Shown here: in pieces, positions 20,101 to 24,757 of the stretch
Layout of the letters: the number at the start of each line of letters is the position of its first letter
Position numbering within the stretch: the first letter of the stretch is position 1
IMG/VR virus record: IMGVR_UViG_3300025759_000421
Coordinates: 1 to 31,184 of that record
Length of the DNA: 31,184 nt
DNA from: a virus
Strand: one strand, 5' to 3'
Program-made: the position numbers and the translations under genes
Notes under the pieces: generated by a model
The model's database searches: none
Told to the model about the DNA's origin: nothing
Seen by the model: the letters and a program-made list of their open reading frames with translations, nothing else

Positions 20101-23100
20101 CCTCTAAAGACTCTGTTACTAAATGAAAAGAAAAACAACCCTGGAAAAAGTAACTGGGAGTTGTTAAAGGCGACAGCACCAGAACTTTCTTTTCAAAACA
20201 GAAAACCAGTTGTTGATTATTTTGGCGGTAGCTTTGGGACAAAAACAGATACGGCTATTGGGTACTCAAATAAAGAGCTATGGAAAGACACAACAATTTT
20301 TAAAGGTGCCCCGATGCACCTGCCTGTTGGAATCATAAAACTAGATGCTGTTGGTAATCAGTTTGATGAAATGACTCACGCAGATATTGGAGTTCCTAAG
20401 CATGATGCCTACCCCTATGTTGTGCAAGGAGAACTGATTGCATCTTTTATTGATAGTTTTGATCAGCCAGTTGTTAATAAGCCTATTGCAGACTTCAAAG
20501 AAATATTTGAAGACTTGCAAGAAAGGATACACAGCCTAAAAGACTATCCATCTGCAATGCCTTTTAGGATTGATGAAAGGTGGGATACCAAAAAAGGGAA
20601 GTGGGTTAAATCTAAATTTAATTTTGGCTCTGTAAAGACCCCATACAAACTCCCGGGTGCGGTCATCTCTAACTTTGAACAATTGATGGATGCACCAACC
20701 ACGCCGATCTCATTCAGCGAGGCTGTAACCAAACTGTCAACTCAACCTGGGCATGTCGCAGACTTTAACAATGCACGACAAAAGCAGGCTGAGTATGCCA
20801 CAAGCGAATCAATATTCTCCAGACCCCTGGATCAGGACCTAGAACTTCCGGGTGGTCGCAAGATCAGTGACATCGTTACCAGATTCATGGAGCCATTCGG
20901 CAAGACTGATGCTCCAGAAATGCTCCGTGATATACGTCGAAGAACTCGTGGAAGGATTCTCCGCATTGAGGAAGCAGGGTCTAAGTTATACAAGGCTCTA
21001 TTCAAAACGAAGAACCCTGAAATTATTTACAAGTATCTGACAACGAAAGGAGGTGACTCGTCTTCCATTCCTGACGCTAATGAAAGGAATGCGGCTGAAA
21101 AAGCAAAGCTTGCTATACTTCAGGCTGGGCAAGATTTAGTAGACAGGGGTCTGCTACCACCAGATGCCTTGAAGAAATATGGAGACGGATACCTACCTAA
21201 ACTTTATCTCCAGTATTTACTGGACGACAATGACCGATATGCGATACAGAGGGGACAGTCCAACAAGGTTTCTAACATGGACTACCTCAAGCGCAGAGGT
21301 CATGTTGAGGAATCAGTAGCAGAATTTGTCAAGGGTGTAGTCAAGGACCCTGCATTCCTCGTCAGTAAAGCCACGATCCAACCGGGCCGTGACATGGCGT
21401 TGCTTGACATGTTTAGTGAGATGGTCACAACAAGTCAGCAGAACAATTTTAACTGGGTTCTGCCAGAGTCAATAGTCGATGACTTTGATTACGCAAGGCT
21501 GATCGCCAAGATTGCTGGCAACACTGAGATCGGCATGGAGCTCAAGGAACAGTTAGCTAAGAGTGACAGTGATCGTGATCGGATCGTTGCCCAGATTGAA
21601 GATTTAAAGCAGGCTATTAAAAAAGAGAGGGAGGTACTACGGGCGAAAGATCGCATGAAGTCTAAAGCATTGAGTGCGATGATCAAAGAACAGCAGGGCC
21701 TACGAGACAAGCTAAAAGCTTACTCGCCTAAGAAGATGTCTGGGTATGGATTGAAGGCTGAGGCTGACAGGATCTTTAAGACAATCTATCCACAGGTCAG
21801 ATCCAGGAATGAGAAGGAAGCAAAGATTGTTGCTGACCTTGTCGATGAGATGAACAAGATAGCTGACCAGACAATAGGCAGAGTTATCATACCAAAGGAC
21901 TACGCTCAGATCCCTGACAATGCGCGTTACGGGTCCATGCGTGGGCTCGTAGTGCAGAAAGAAATCTACGATGATTTGGTTGGATCTCTGAAGATGATGA
22001 AGCCAGAGAATGCAGCCGAGGCAATCATTGGAGAGGGTGGATTACTGGGTAAGACAAGCAGGCTATTTAAATGGTCCAAGGTTACCGCAAACTTCCCAGC
22101 AGCTTGGGTCCGTAACTTCTCATCCAACCTAGTGTTCATGAACATCGGTGGTATGCCGATGGGTAAGATCCCTTATTACCTGACAAAGGCAACCAGGGAG
22201 ATGATCAAAACCTGGAAGGGAGAGAAGTCAATCTACGATGAGGTCAAGGACTTTGGATTAACATCTTCTACGTTTGCATCTGTCGAGCTCGGTAGGATTG
22301 AGAAAGAGTTTGAAAACTACCTGAACAGAACACAGAGGAAGGGCACTCCATTCAAGGCGTTCTTTGTTGCCAAAGAGCTACTGGTCACAATGCAAGACTG
22401 GACGAGTGACAAGTATGGTCTGGTTGATTCTCTTGGCAAGACCATGATGTACATGAACGGCATCGACAAGGGCATGACACCACAGGAAGCCGCAGACCAC
22501 GCAGAGAAATGGTTGTTCGATTATTCCCTGGTTAAACCATCAGTAAAAACACTGAGGCAGTCAATTGTTGGAGCACCCTTTATCACATACACGACGAAGG
22601 TGTTTCCTCTCCTGGTAGAGACCGCACTGACCAGGCCCTGGAGGTTCGCTCCATACTTCGCACTGCCCTATGCCATGGCAGCCCTGTTCAAAGAAACACA
22701 CGACCTTGATGATGAAGAGTATGAACAGCTAATGATGTCTCTCCAGGAGTACATGAGAGAGAAACGGTACGCAGGCAACATCATGCCCCTACCATACCTG
22801 GATAAATTTGGCAGGCCTCAGTTCCTGGATCTCGCATACCTCTACCCATGGGGTATGTTCACAGAGATTGCATCGGAGGCACAGGATGATCCAGGTGCGA
22901 TCATGCAGACACTTGGATTACTTGGTGGTCCAGTAGCCTCTATCATAACGGTGATCAGTTCTGGTGGCATCGACCCATTCACACGAAGGCCTGTTGCTAA
23001 CAAACTCGATGCTCCTGAGCAAAGAGTTAAGGACTACCTGACCTACATTTACAATCTCATGATGCCTCCATTCCTGCATTCAGATTATGGAGCTCTGAAC

Positions 23101-23439
23101 CGGATTATGCAGACACTGGACGGTGAGATGAACAGATACGGGGAGCCAATGAAAACTATACCTCAAGGGCTTTCACAGGCTGTCGGATTTAACGTCTCAC
23201 CTGTTGATATTGGAAGTCAGAGAGGAAGGAATGCTCGGTACATGCAGTCCGAGATCCTGAAGACCATGGGCTACGCAAGACGGACGCTCCGTGACATGAC
23301 CAGAATGGGCAAGAGTGATGAAGAAATAAAAGAAAAGAATGAATACTTTAAGAAGATAATCAACGAGCGCAAGCAGAAGCTACTCGATTATCTCAAGGCC
23401 TCAAAGTTTCCAACTGAGAAATTGAAACAGGCCAACTGA
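11161..23439 (+). CDS. Giant 4092-aa polyvalent protein, zincin-like motifs
   Basis: One unbroken frame encoding about 4092 residues, with no cysteine. Visible parts in order: an acidic N-terminus; a hydrophobic Gly-rich segment at 161-203 that could enter a membrane; coiled coil at about 380-600; a first zincin-like motif HEVFGHYGLR (H761, E762, H766); a second, canonical HEIQH (H1667, E1668, H1671) followed by EGFEKGGNP and by LAGEIEAR (1876-1883), the usual third-ligand segment of zincins in phage polyvalent proteins; a Lys-rich linker near 2110; FFKHFLGLGDAPTID near 2600; coiled coil near 3480-3550; and a C-terminal region (FPAAWVRNFSSN near 3650, FDYSLVKPSV near 3785) resembling large polyvalent protein associated domain 38. 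The start overlaps the lysozyme-protein stop (TAATG) and lacks a Shine-Dalgarno sequence. Probably a packaged protein that processes host or phage proteins after entry; this role is inferred. Confidence 0.7.
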   Translation: MADITFDVWLKRNRKPGESMREAISRYSDEQFVGRRGRDYLTEVFSDEIEAEDQVKLAEQPEPPPDPDEQPYADFGETMYKSLVGLGETGAGLAATVLPEGYGKETMTEIAQDLQEVKTTEKPAATYEDYVREGGFIGGLYEMLPESTPTFGEMGEGALESFFPTVTSIAGATLGFFTQGPTGMVLGGTLGASAGSTAVVTGGTYTRVLEDDNIREALGVQKGVDYTELSDEEQARMRDIASEIAGDTGLTRSYTSGVLELPSNLFLPWIKGWGAVKQVAARYGMDVLGGTAAEVMDEQVYAYEVKQNLMEAGLDEAQAEAYRQKIREMGPTNFETAWGAFVNEVVMGGAPAVAEATTAYALKRDHRVDAPATINEELTESITDESLEAAYAEAEKEIRDQEQQARKEQEAELKRRRDEFKFQQEAQLKTLQIEDQKLRNKRSAEKIKDETGQTVGAVEQTLESPGKTVREKLKRDLVPLEQAEAKKKKPKRGKSGKFETEEQQLTPSQKLNQIGQMAGEERLAQEVREEFQAGQEQIVTDLEMSESERREAESLETASIEDIQADAYLQETQQKQREEDQAFLESERREQEGMNKVYQDMGVLSYSEASNPNKDTFAEALADVDTKLPEEQQSEILDQKIEVLENEMDNPGGRGVSPLSFRMGQAALKSITKFFSGVGVKISAITREQRYAGMVQGLYGPEFAKSTDPLEEKRRHHKRLKSIYKGEGFAVGVSQIVIAPESIYGETERDAIKRMVQVVFHEVFGHYGLRMKKGGTEAQPMSKDYKDMMYGFGKFAKKDIKAWLNGSLGYGYQGQKYNWEKDVDFDKGDISFKQIEEYVARNYAEYGIQKEWAIDRLVQSLRKMFKGFPGFNSVTDRDLIEVLNQLQDEYIPNNRSIVSGNKQSKKPKAQVQTPEEQEEEVSIDPDQEISESRRPSDFDRFVSFGGKPPLRQFDKKKFDTRRAPKKTAQDAERYVDASILESMEKKTWPEQLVKDLSNFESFPQEFQDSFRKSLKSGLRKREQELANAVLAKGRQAFLQKKKGNVTPDTSATKGFEQGGAKWKELVDDVPKFARTTPEIQRAMRAQDISESQSAVYNKPDVLKAKNRILRQYGSFENLPYRRYTKHKGYRVVRFDKIKDYSDFKNYINRLDDTNKIREWKNSPLSDAGEDASFHVAFNDEGVLLRDDRYGDKVGIFPYESDAIAAIDSLDDISESKISDDPKARKMMVLPPKALPGGRVFQQWADRKMIDAEDAPEYRAGGRVIDVSDGMPASAKQPDMTGTTVPYAEIDTNFPGNRASFNVSGVDSQKKIKGVRRDQKVAGNRISGGAIIKANLIGQGQAKFIDALPGVNTTTKNIATLQAEQIRKYNEEKDVQKSKKGNYSDHLFATKIVYDTDVELSTTGTDKPQPSVRPTTYGDIIVGNQVATIRMGDRIAPLYDSLYVVAPGDDISFSYVGEKGFAEFNKRNPGSLSAKEFMTDLSRQKKGQKGGRWFNPGLPDDKWRLEVPNTGTKLKSMPISFNGRDANWVVDFDASKFEGTRKPEGRRVSDNKKVRLAQSLPWLSLKNFVDIGVLADYYPKLNDAYVHFAEDMQGEPLYYGTAIQLPDDNNGLSFILGVKPPDPEVIEFLDQSNMGASTRDWLEDIYMDKMNQAGHDGIPHRLIGSLLHEIQHYIQGVEGFEKGGNPEEMMNRLGEDRIKNSIRNNTKGVWVSISPNSRLRIQKRFAKVMEDRFGIDEAKKKIAAFGFKTPYRGTAWAKGNLFLDDDPFKTYERWGKKTRLNMMDMLTMPYQLSEALENKRNALFKDVTSGLAGAIGSLVREKAISKNDVAKLLKSVNELMVPFNLNVLGMASVEPLSTRIVGDDWSQMIAQSDYLRLAGEIEARDVEQRYIDMIRGNGRSGLPTILNEQQKKILEKKSPTLPFLRGGTERDITTIGKGNYTGSIPMNVPGEKPLGAPWDVKDMISYSMSDPLADYADRLDITTRTRIAQINNLEKGTPQRREAIRQLHLDMMLNPIPFGDPTKPLPYQDELTSSVPFEDLSWSQRLPGHELSAKTLFKKYLKDPAEWEKIRVAKGGYSAIEETDVDPDDDTEATGAGGRKSNKKISGLGLRTKASLKKKKKETQAAYEARLKKQAEKDFGTMAKRAARLLYMGKIWTNWQTIRDMFGLNAGGRGRDAVPYLGHIISFMKMQRDKLMKGELTPRDIVKSVVMTLASQGADANNPWTVYNFTGGVKKAKSAKSGKKPANLKTYVEYMNGADWVKGNSKTIEANIGQKELNGELTEEQVAEWYNKSPLWVVSVPWTGEGPVTMYNEDGTVDRDTTYADISDGALYKKTVSFEEALRTPKYSLKDVFETDKDGNIVEETVPVIDKKTGKQKIKKDGTPQVKKVKIKTGEKRMEASDEMQYTGGRPEIVKVKGQWKLRIDGKNYAGMADYLTGNKTKLFEEMPLWYRDPGNNDAPNAQTGAVWVPQEYATTGGKPRMEDAVAYYFSTDAGQALLDGIEKGEFDLKEWRKLANVRMAYGDDRLNQLLKPAQRKKNGEFKKAGLQDIVEYTEGFNKIIKDVIGDLDPKDLQGNDEASVQLRFDLAKQLGEYAQKLYGIAGAKQAFFKHFLGLGDAPTIDAIEYNTHIAGSPATDLAVSPLTGKPVANTWRVDLKWWALKLQDLQLSNYVPGVEAKAKGETFFDHYRNVIQTAFDDIKRDVDSRDPSIFEDVPPDYFYHVMHHWLWDVGKALTRADAVMGKSTERFRPAAYEAMWRDAAQKVLSYFRKDPIEAEMVPWVDPEVSQFRDITEKYLSEPEPGQIDGVFELSEGDAKALQDGAISESVNLQPLVNKLMQRSIADRFATGFYVAKDQTSTIWPDTYQGKKGYWMRGGIGYPLLDENINGIQGVKPKKGQVKGRAAWASNNPRITKQARDLQKLGAEHVLTVIGSEEMHFSNKAYWAIWWRETQDLMRNKPAVAQKVNDAIDTILNNDVSKNIIPLKTLLLNEKKNNPGKSNWELLKATAPELSFQNRKPVVDYFGGSFGTKTDTAIGYSNKELWKDTTIFKGAPMHLPVGIIKLDAVGNQFDEMTHADIGVPKHDAYPYVVQGELIASFIDSFDQPVVNKPIADFKEIFEDLQERIHSLKDYPSAMPFRIDERWDTKKGKWVKSKFNFGSVKTPYKLPGAVISNFEQLMDAPTTPISFSEAVTKLSTQPGHVADFNNARQKQAEYATSESIFSRPLDQDLELPGGRKISDIVTRFMEPFGKTDAPEMLRDIRRRTRGRILRIEEAGSKLYKALFKTKNPEIIYKYLTTKGGDSSSIPDANERNAAEKAKLAILQAGQDLVDRGLLPPDALKKYGDGYLPKLYLQYLLDDNDRYAIQRGQSNKVSNMDYLKRRGHVEESVAEFVKGVVKDPAFLVSKATIQPGRDMALLDMFSEMVTTSQQNNFNWVLPESIVDDFDYARLIAKIAGNTEIGMELKEQLAKSDSDRDRIVAQIEDLKQAIKKEREVLRAKDRMKSKALSAMIKEQQGLRDKLKAYSPKKMSGYGLKAEADRIFKTIYPQVRSRNEKEAKIVADLVDEMNKIADQTIGRVIIPKDYAQIPDNARYGSMRGLVVQKEIYDDLVGSLKMMKPENAAEAIIGEGGLLGKTSRLFKWSKVTANFPAAWVRNFSSNLVFMNIGGMPMGKIPYYLTKATREMIKTWKGEKSIYDEVKDFGLTSSTFASVELGRIEKEFENYLNRTQRKGTPFKAFFVAKELLVTMQDWTSDKYGLVDSLGKTMMYMNGIDKGMTPQEAADHAEKWLFDYSLVKPSVKTLRQSIVGAPFITYTTKVFPLLVETALTRPWRFAPYFALPYAMAALFKETHDLDDEEYEQLMMSLQEYMREKRYAGNIMPLPYLDKFGRPQFLDLAYLYPWGMFTEIASEAQDDPGAIMQTLGLLGGPVASIITVISSGGIDPFTRRPVANKLDAPEQRVKDYLTYIYNLMMPPFLHSDYGALNRIMQTLDGEMNRYGEPMKTIPQGLSQAVGFNVSPVDIGSQRGRNARYMQSEILKTMGYARRTLRDMTRMGKSDEEIKEKNEYFKKIINERKQKLLDYLKASKFPTEKLKQAN

Positions 23440-23450
23440 TCTGGTATAAT
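23422..23450 (+). promoter_or_regulatory. Near-consensus sigma70 promoter for hsp20
   Basis: TTGAAA (23422-23427) matches the -35 consensus at five of six bases. A 17-bp spacer follows, then TATAAT (23445-23450), preceded by TG to form an extended -10 (TGGTATAAT). The -35 lies in the last codons of the giant gene and the -10 is six bases after its stop. Predicted transcription start is near 23457, about 52 bases before the hsp20 ATG. This is the best bacterial-type promoter I see in the window and suggests that hsp20 is expressed independently of the late operon. Confidence 0.8.
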
Positions 23451-23458
23451 ATAGTTTT

Positions 23459-23480
23459 GAGGTTGCCATAGTGGGACCTC
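23459..23480 (+). promoter_or_regulatory. 5'-UTR hairpin of hsp20
   Basis: GAGGT (23459-23463) pairs with ACCTC (23476-23480), and CCA pairs with TGG inside, leaving a TAG loop and a small internal loop. It falls at the predicted 5' end of the hsp20 message. No T-run follows, so it is not a good terminator for the giant gene. It could stabilise the transcript or modulate translation. The hsp20 ribosome binding site (AAGGA at 23499-23503) is outside the stem. Confidence 0.5.
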
Positions 23481-23508
23481 GCATTTAATCTTTGCTGTAA
23501 AGGAAGAT

Positions 23509-23925
23509 ATGTCAACATACCTTGATCCCTTCAGGGGTCTGGGCCTGGGCTTCGACGCGATGTTCGATGCTCTCGAGGCTTTCGACTCCCTAACCCCATC
23601 CAGAAACAACTACCCTCCATACAATCTGATCCGTGATGGTGAAAACTACACGCTCGAGGTTGCTTTGGCAGGATTCAAGAAGGAAGACATTCAGGTTGAG
23701 CTCAAAGAGAACAAGCTGACTGTCGAAAACATCCGTAAGGATGCCACTGAGAATGAAGATTACATTCACAGGGGGATAGCATCACGCCATTTCATGAGGC
23801 AGTGGCTACTTCATGACGATGTAGTTGTGAAATCTGCGAGTCTTGAGGACGGGATTCTCTCTATAAAAATGGAGAAGATTATCCCGGAGGAAAAGAAACC
23901 TAAAATAATAAAGATTACAAGTTGA
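23509..23925 (+). CDS. hsp20: Small heat-shock protein (Hsp20/alpha-crystallin)
   Basis: ATP-independent holdase chaperone of the Hsp20 family, 138 aa, acting in the host cytoplasm. The N-terminal arm (DPFRGLGLGFDAMFDALEAF) and YPPYNLIRDGENYTLEVALA, then GFKKEDIQVELKENKLTVE, give the start of the alpha-crystallin domain. The IbpA-like segment YIHRGIASRHFMRQWLL follows, then VVVKSASLEDGILSIKMEK. The C-terminus PKIIKI supplies the I-x-I-type tail used for oligomer contacts. Length is normal for the family. AAGGA lies five bases before the ATG, and a strong promoter sits just upstream. Phage Hsp20 genes are known in marine phages and are thought to help fold virion proteins or protect the stressed host. 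The last codons are duplicated 41 bp downstream. Confidence 0.92.
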   Translation: MSTYLDPFRGLGLGFDAMFDALEAFDSLTPSRNNYPPYNLIRDGENYTLEVALAGFKKEDIQVELKENKLTVENIRKDATENEDYIHRGIASRHFMRQWLLHDDVVVKSASLEDGILSIKMEKIIPEEKKPKIIKITS

Positions 23926-23963
23926 GGTTATAGAAGTAACCTAAAATAATTAAGATCAACTAA
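23893..23963 (+). repeat. Duplicated 3' end of hsp20 (41-bp offset)
   Basis: CCTAAAATAATAAAGAT (from 23899) recurs as CCTAAAATAATTAAGAT (from 23940), with one mismatch in 17. The similarity extends left as AAGAAA versus AAGTAA. The first copy encodes the end of Hsp20, PKIIKITS and TGA. The second copy reads PKIIKIN and TAA in a frame of its own. Between them, overlapping the hsp20 stop, is a small palindrome AGGTTA-TAGAAG-TAACCT (23925-23942). This looks like a remnant hsp20 tail left by recombination or a local duplication. Confidence 0.7.
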
Positions 23964-24003
23964 ATATGTGGCTCAGTATGCCCGTGAGTTGATTCAATTT
24001 TTA
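23954..24003 (+). terminator. Possible terminator at gene convergence
   Basis: ATCAACT (23955-23961) pairs with AGTTGAT (23987-23993), extendable by a G-T pair. Inside, GGC pairs with GCC. On the plus strand TCAATTTTTAG follows the stem, giving a T-rich tail. On the minus strand the stem is followed by CTTAATTATTTTAG, also T-rich. A weak bidirectional intrinsic terminator is plausible between the convergent late and replication operons. The 25-base loop makes this tentative. Confidence 0.4.
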
Positions 24004-24007
24004 GATT

Positions 24008-24079
24008 GTCGGTGTAGCATTTATTGTGCATCACAGGTTGTTTCCTAAGATTCAGGCTAAAATGCAGCACTACACCGAC
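24008..24079. other. 72-nt element bounded by perfect 10-bp inverted repeat
   Basis: GTCGGTGTAG (24008-24017) and CTACACCGAC (24070-24079) are perfect reverse complements. Beyond a 5-nt bulge, CATTT on the left can pair with AAATG on the right. Small stems are possible within (GTG-CAT-CAC, CCT-AAGATTC-AGG). No protein frame explains it. It may be a structured RNA, a terminator, or a recombination or att-type site. Overall length is tRNA-like, but no T-loop or anticodon arm is recognisable. Confidence 0.5.
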
Positions 24080-24092
24080 TGTAACAACCAAC

Positions 24093-24107
24093 AGCGCAAC
24101 CTGCGCT
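24093..24107 (-). terminator. Compact GC-rich stem-loop, possible terminator
   Basis: AGCGCA (24093-24098), loop ACC, then TGCGCT (24102-24107): a perfect 6-bp stem 17 bases beyond the stop of the minus-strand oxygenase gene. Read on the minus strand it is followed by GTTGGTTGTTAC, which is T-rich but without a true T-run. It is the best candidate terminator for the replication operon, or the 3' flank of the neighbouring inverted repeat. Confidence 0.35.
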
Positions 24108-24123
24108 ATAAAAAGCACAAACA

Positions 24124-24618
24124 TTATTTAAAGTAGTTAAAGTTAATAACGACTCTACGTTTTTCATCGGTGCATGTTTTTCCGCTATGGTTTTTATGCA
24201 CAGGAAATGTTACTAATCGGTTCTTTAAACTATTGACCTCACCACCTTCTTCAAATACTGTTCCACCATCATTTGTGTTTAAATAAAACACTGATGTATA
24301 AGCATTTGTACAATTATATGGAAAGTCTGTATGGTACTTGTGGATAACATGTTCATCTGTTCTTGTGGTTGTGTTTGCCTTAACCCTTACTAGACCTTTG
24401 TACTCAAGCTTTTTTAAAATAGGATTAAGCAAGTTAAAACAATTAGAATTAGGCAAACAATTTTCATAAAAAAGATGTACAAATTGAAATCCATCATCTT
24501 TGACAACAACACTGTCGTTATAATACCAAGGGAAAGCAGAACCTAAAATTGATTCACAAACTTTATTTAAACTAATCTCATCGAGAAAGTTATCGATAAC
24601 TTCACAATCTTTTAACAT
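24124..24618 (-). CDS. 2-oxoglutarate/Fe(II)-dependent oxygenase
   Basis: Probable prolyl-4-hydroxylase-like dioxygenase of 164 aa, a type common in cyanophages and other marine phages; substrate unknown. Iron ligands are H96 and D98 (KYHTDFP) with a distal histidine, most likely H144 in NHSG. The 2-oxoglutarate-binding arginine is R154 or R155 in KRRVVINFNY. Supporting core strands are TSVFYLNTNDGGTVFEEGG and NRLVTFPVHKN. The gene is far richer in A/T than its neighbours (15 of 60 bases G/C at 24421-24480, versus 32 of 60 at 25981-26040 in the reductase gene), which suggests recent acquisition. One base separates it from the 45-aa membrane peptide upstream. No clear Shine-Dalgarno sequence is present. 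It is the last gene of the minus-strand operon. Confidence 0.85.
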   Translation of the reverse strand: MLKDCEVIDNFLDEISLNKVCESILGSAFPWYYNDSVVVKDDGFQFVHLFYENCLPNSNCFNLLNPILKKLEYKGLVRVKANTTTRTDEHVIHKYHTDFPYNCTNAYTSVFYLNTNDGGTVFEEGGEVNSLKNRLVTFPVHKNHSGKTCTDEKRRVVINFNYFK

Positions 24619-24619
24619 T

Positions 24620-24757
24620 TTACAAGTTCAGATTGTAAAATTTATACTCAACCCTTGGTGGTTTCTTTGGCTTCGTCATCTCCCGGTGCGCCAGGATTGT
24701 CACCAACCCCAGCACAACAAAAGACAATAGCAATATTGTTTTCCAATCAAACATCAT
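24620..24757 (-). CDS. 45-aa single-pass membrane peptide
   Basis: Function unknown. The start ATG overlaps the stop of the reductase gene (ATGA), with a second in-frame ATG directly after it. The peptide has one clear hydrophobic stretch, WKTILLLSFVVLGLVTILA (about residues 5-23), followed by a basic, Pro-rich tail (HREMTKPKKPPRVEYK), so an N-out/C-in membrane anchor is likely. It stops one base before the oxygenase gene. It could be a small inner-membrane effector. A holin role is less likely because it lies in the replication operon and has only one segment. Coupling to the reductase stop and the intact hydrophobic pattern support it as real. Confidence 0.6.
   Translation of the reverse strand: MMFDWKTILLLSFVVLGLVTILAHREMTKPKKPPRVEYKFYNLNL

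Noticed and set aside
11161-23439. Giant protein as an N4-type virion RNA polymerase
   Set aside because: Size and lack of Cys fit, but I found no T7-like polymerase motifs; zincin and polyvalent-type motifs are present instead.
23459-23480. Intrinsic terminator for the late operon
   Set aside because: The stem is short and is followed by GCATTTAATC rather than a T-run; it fits better as a leader hairpin of hsp20.
24008-24079. tRNA gene
   Set aside because: Length and a 7-bp or longer end stem fit, but neither strand shows a TTC-type T-loop, a 5-bp anticodon stem or a D-loop GG at the right positions.
24620-24757. Holin
   Set aside because: Single membrane segment and location in the replication operon away from the M15 peptidase; no specific holin feature.
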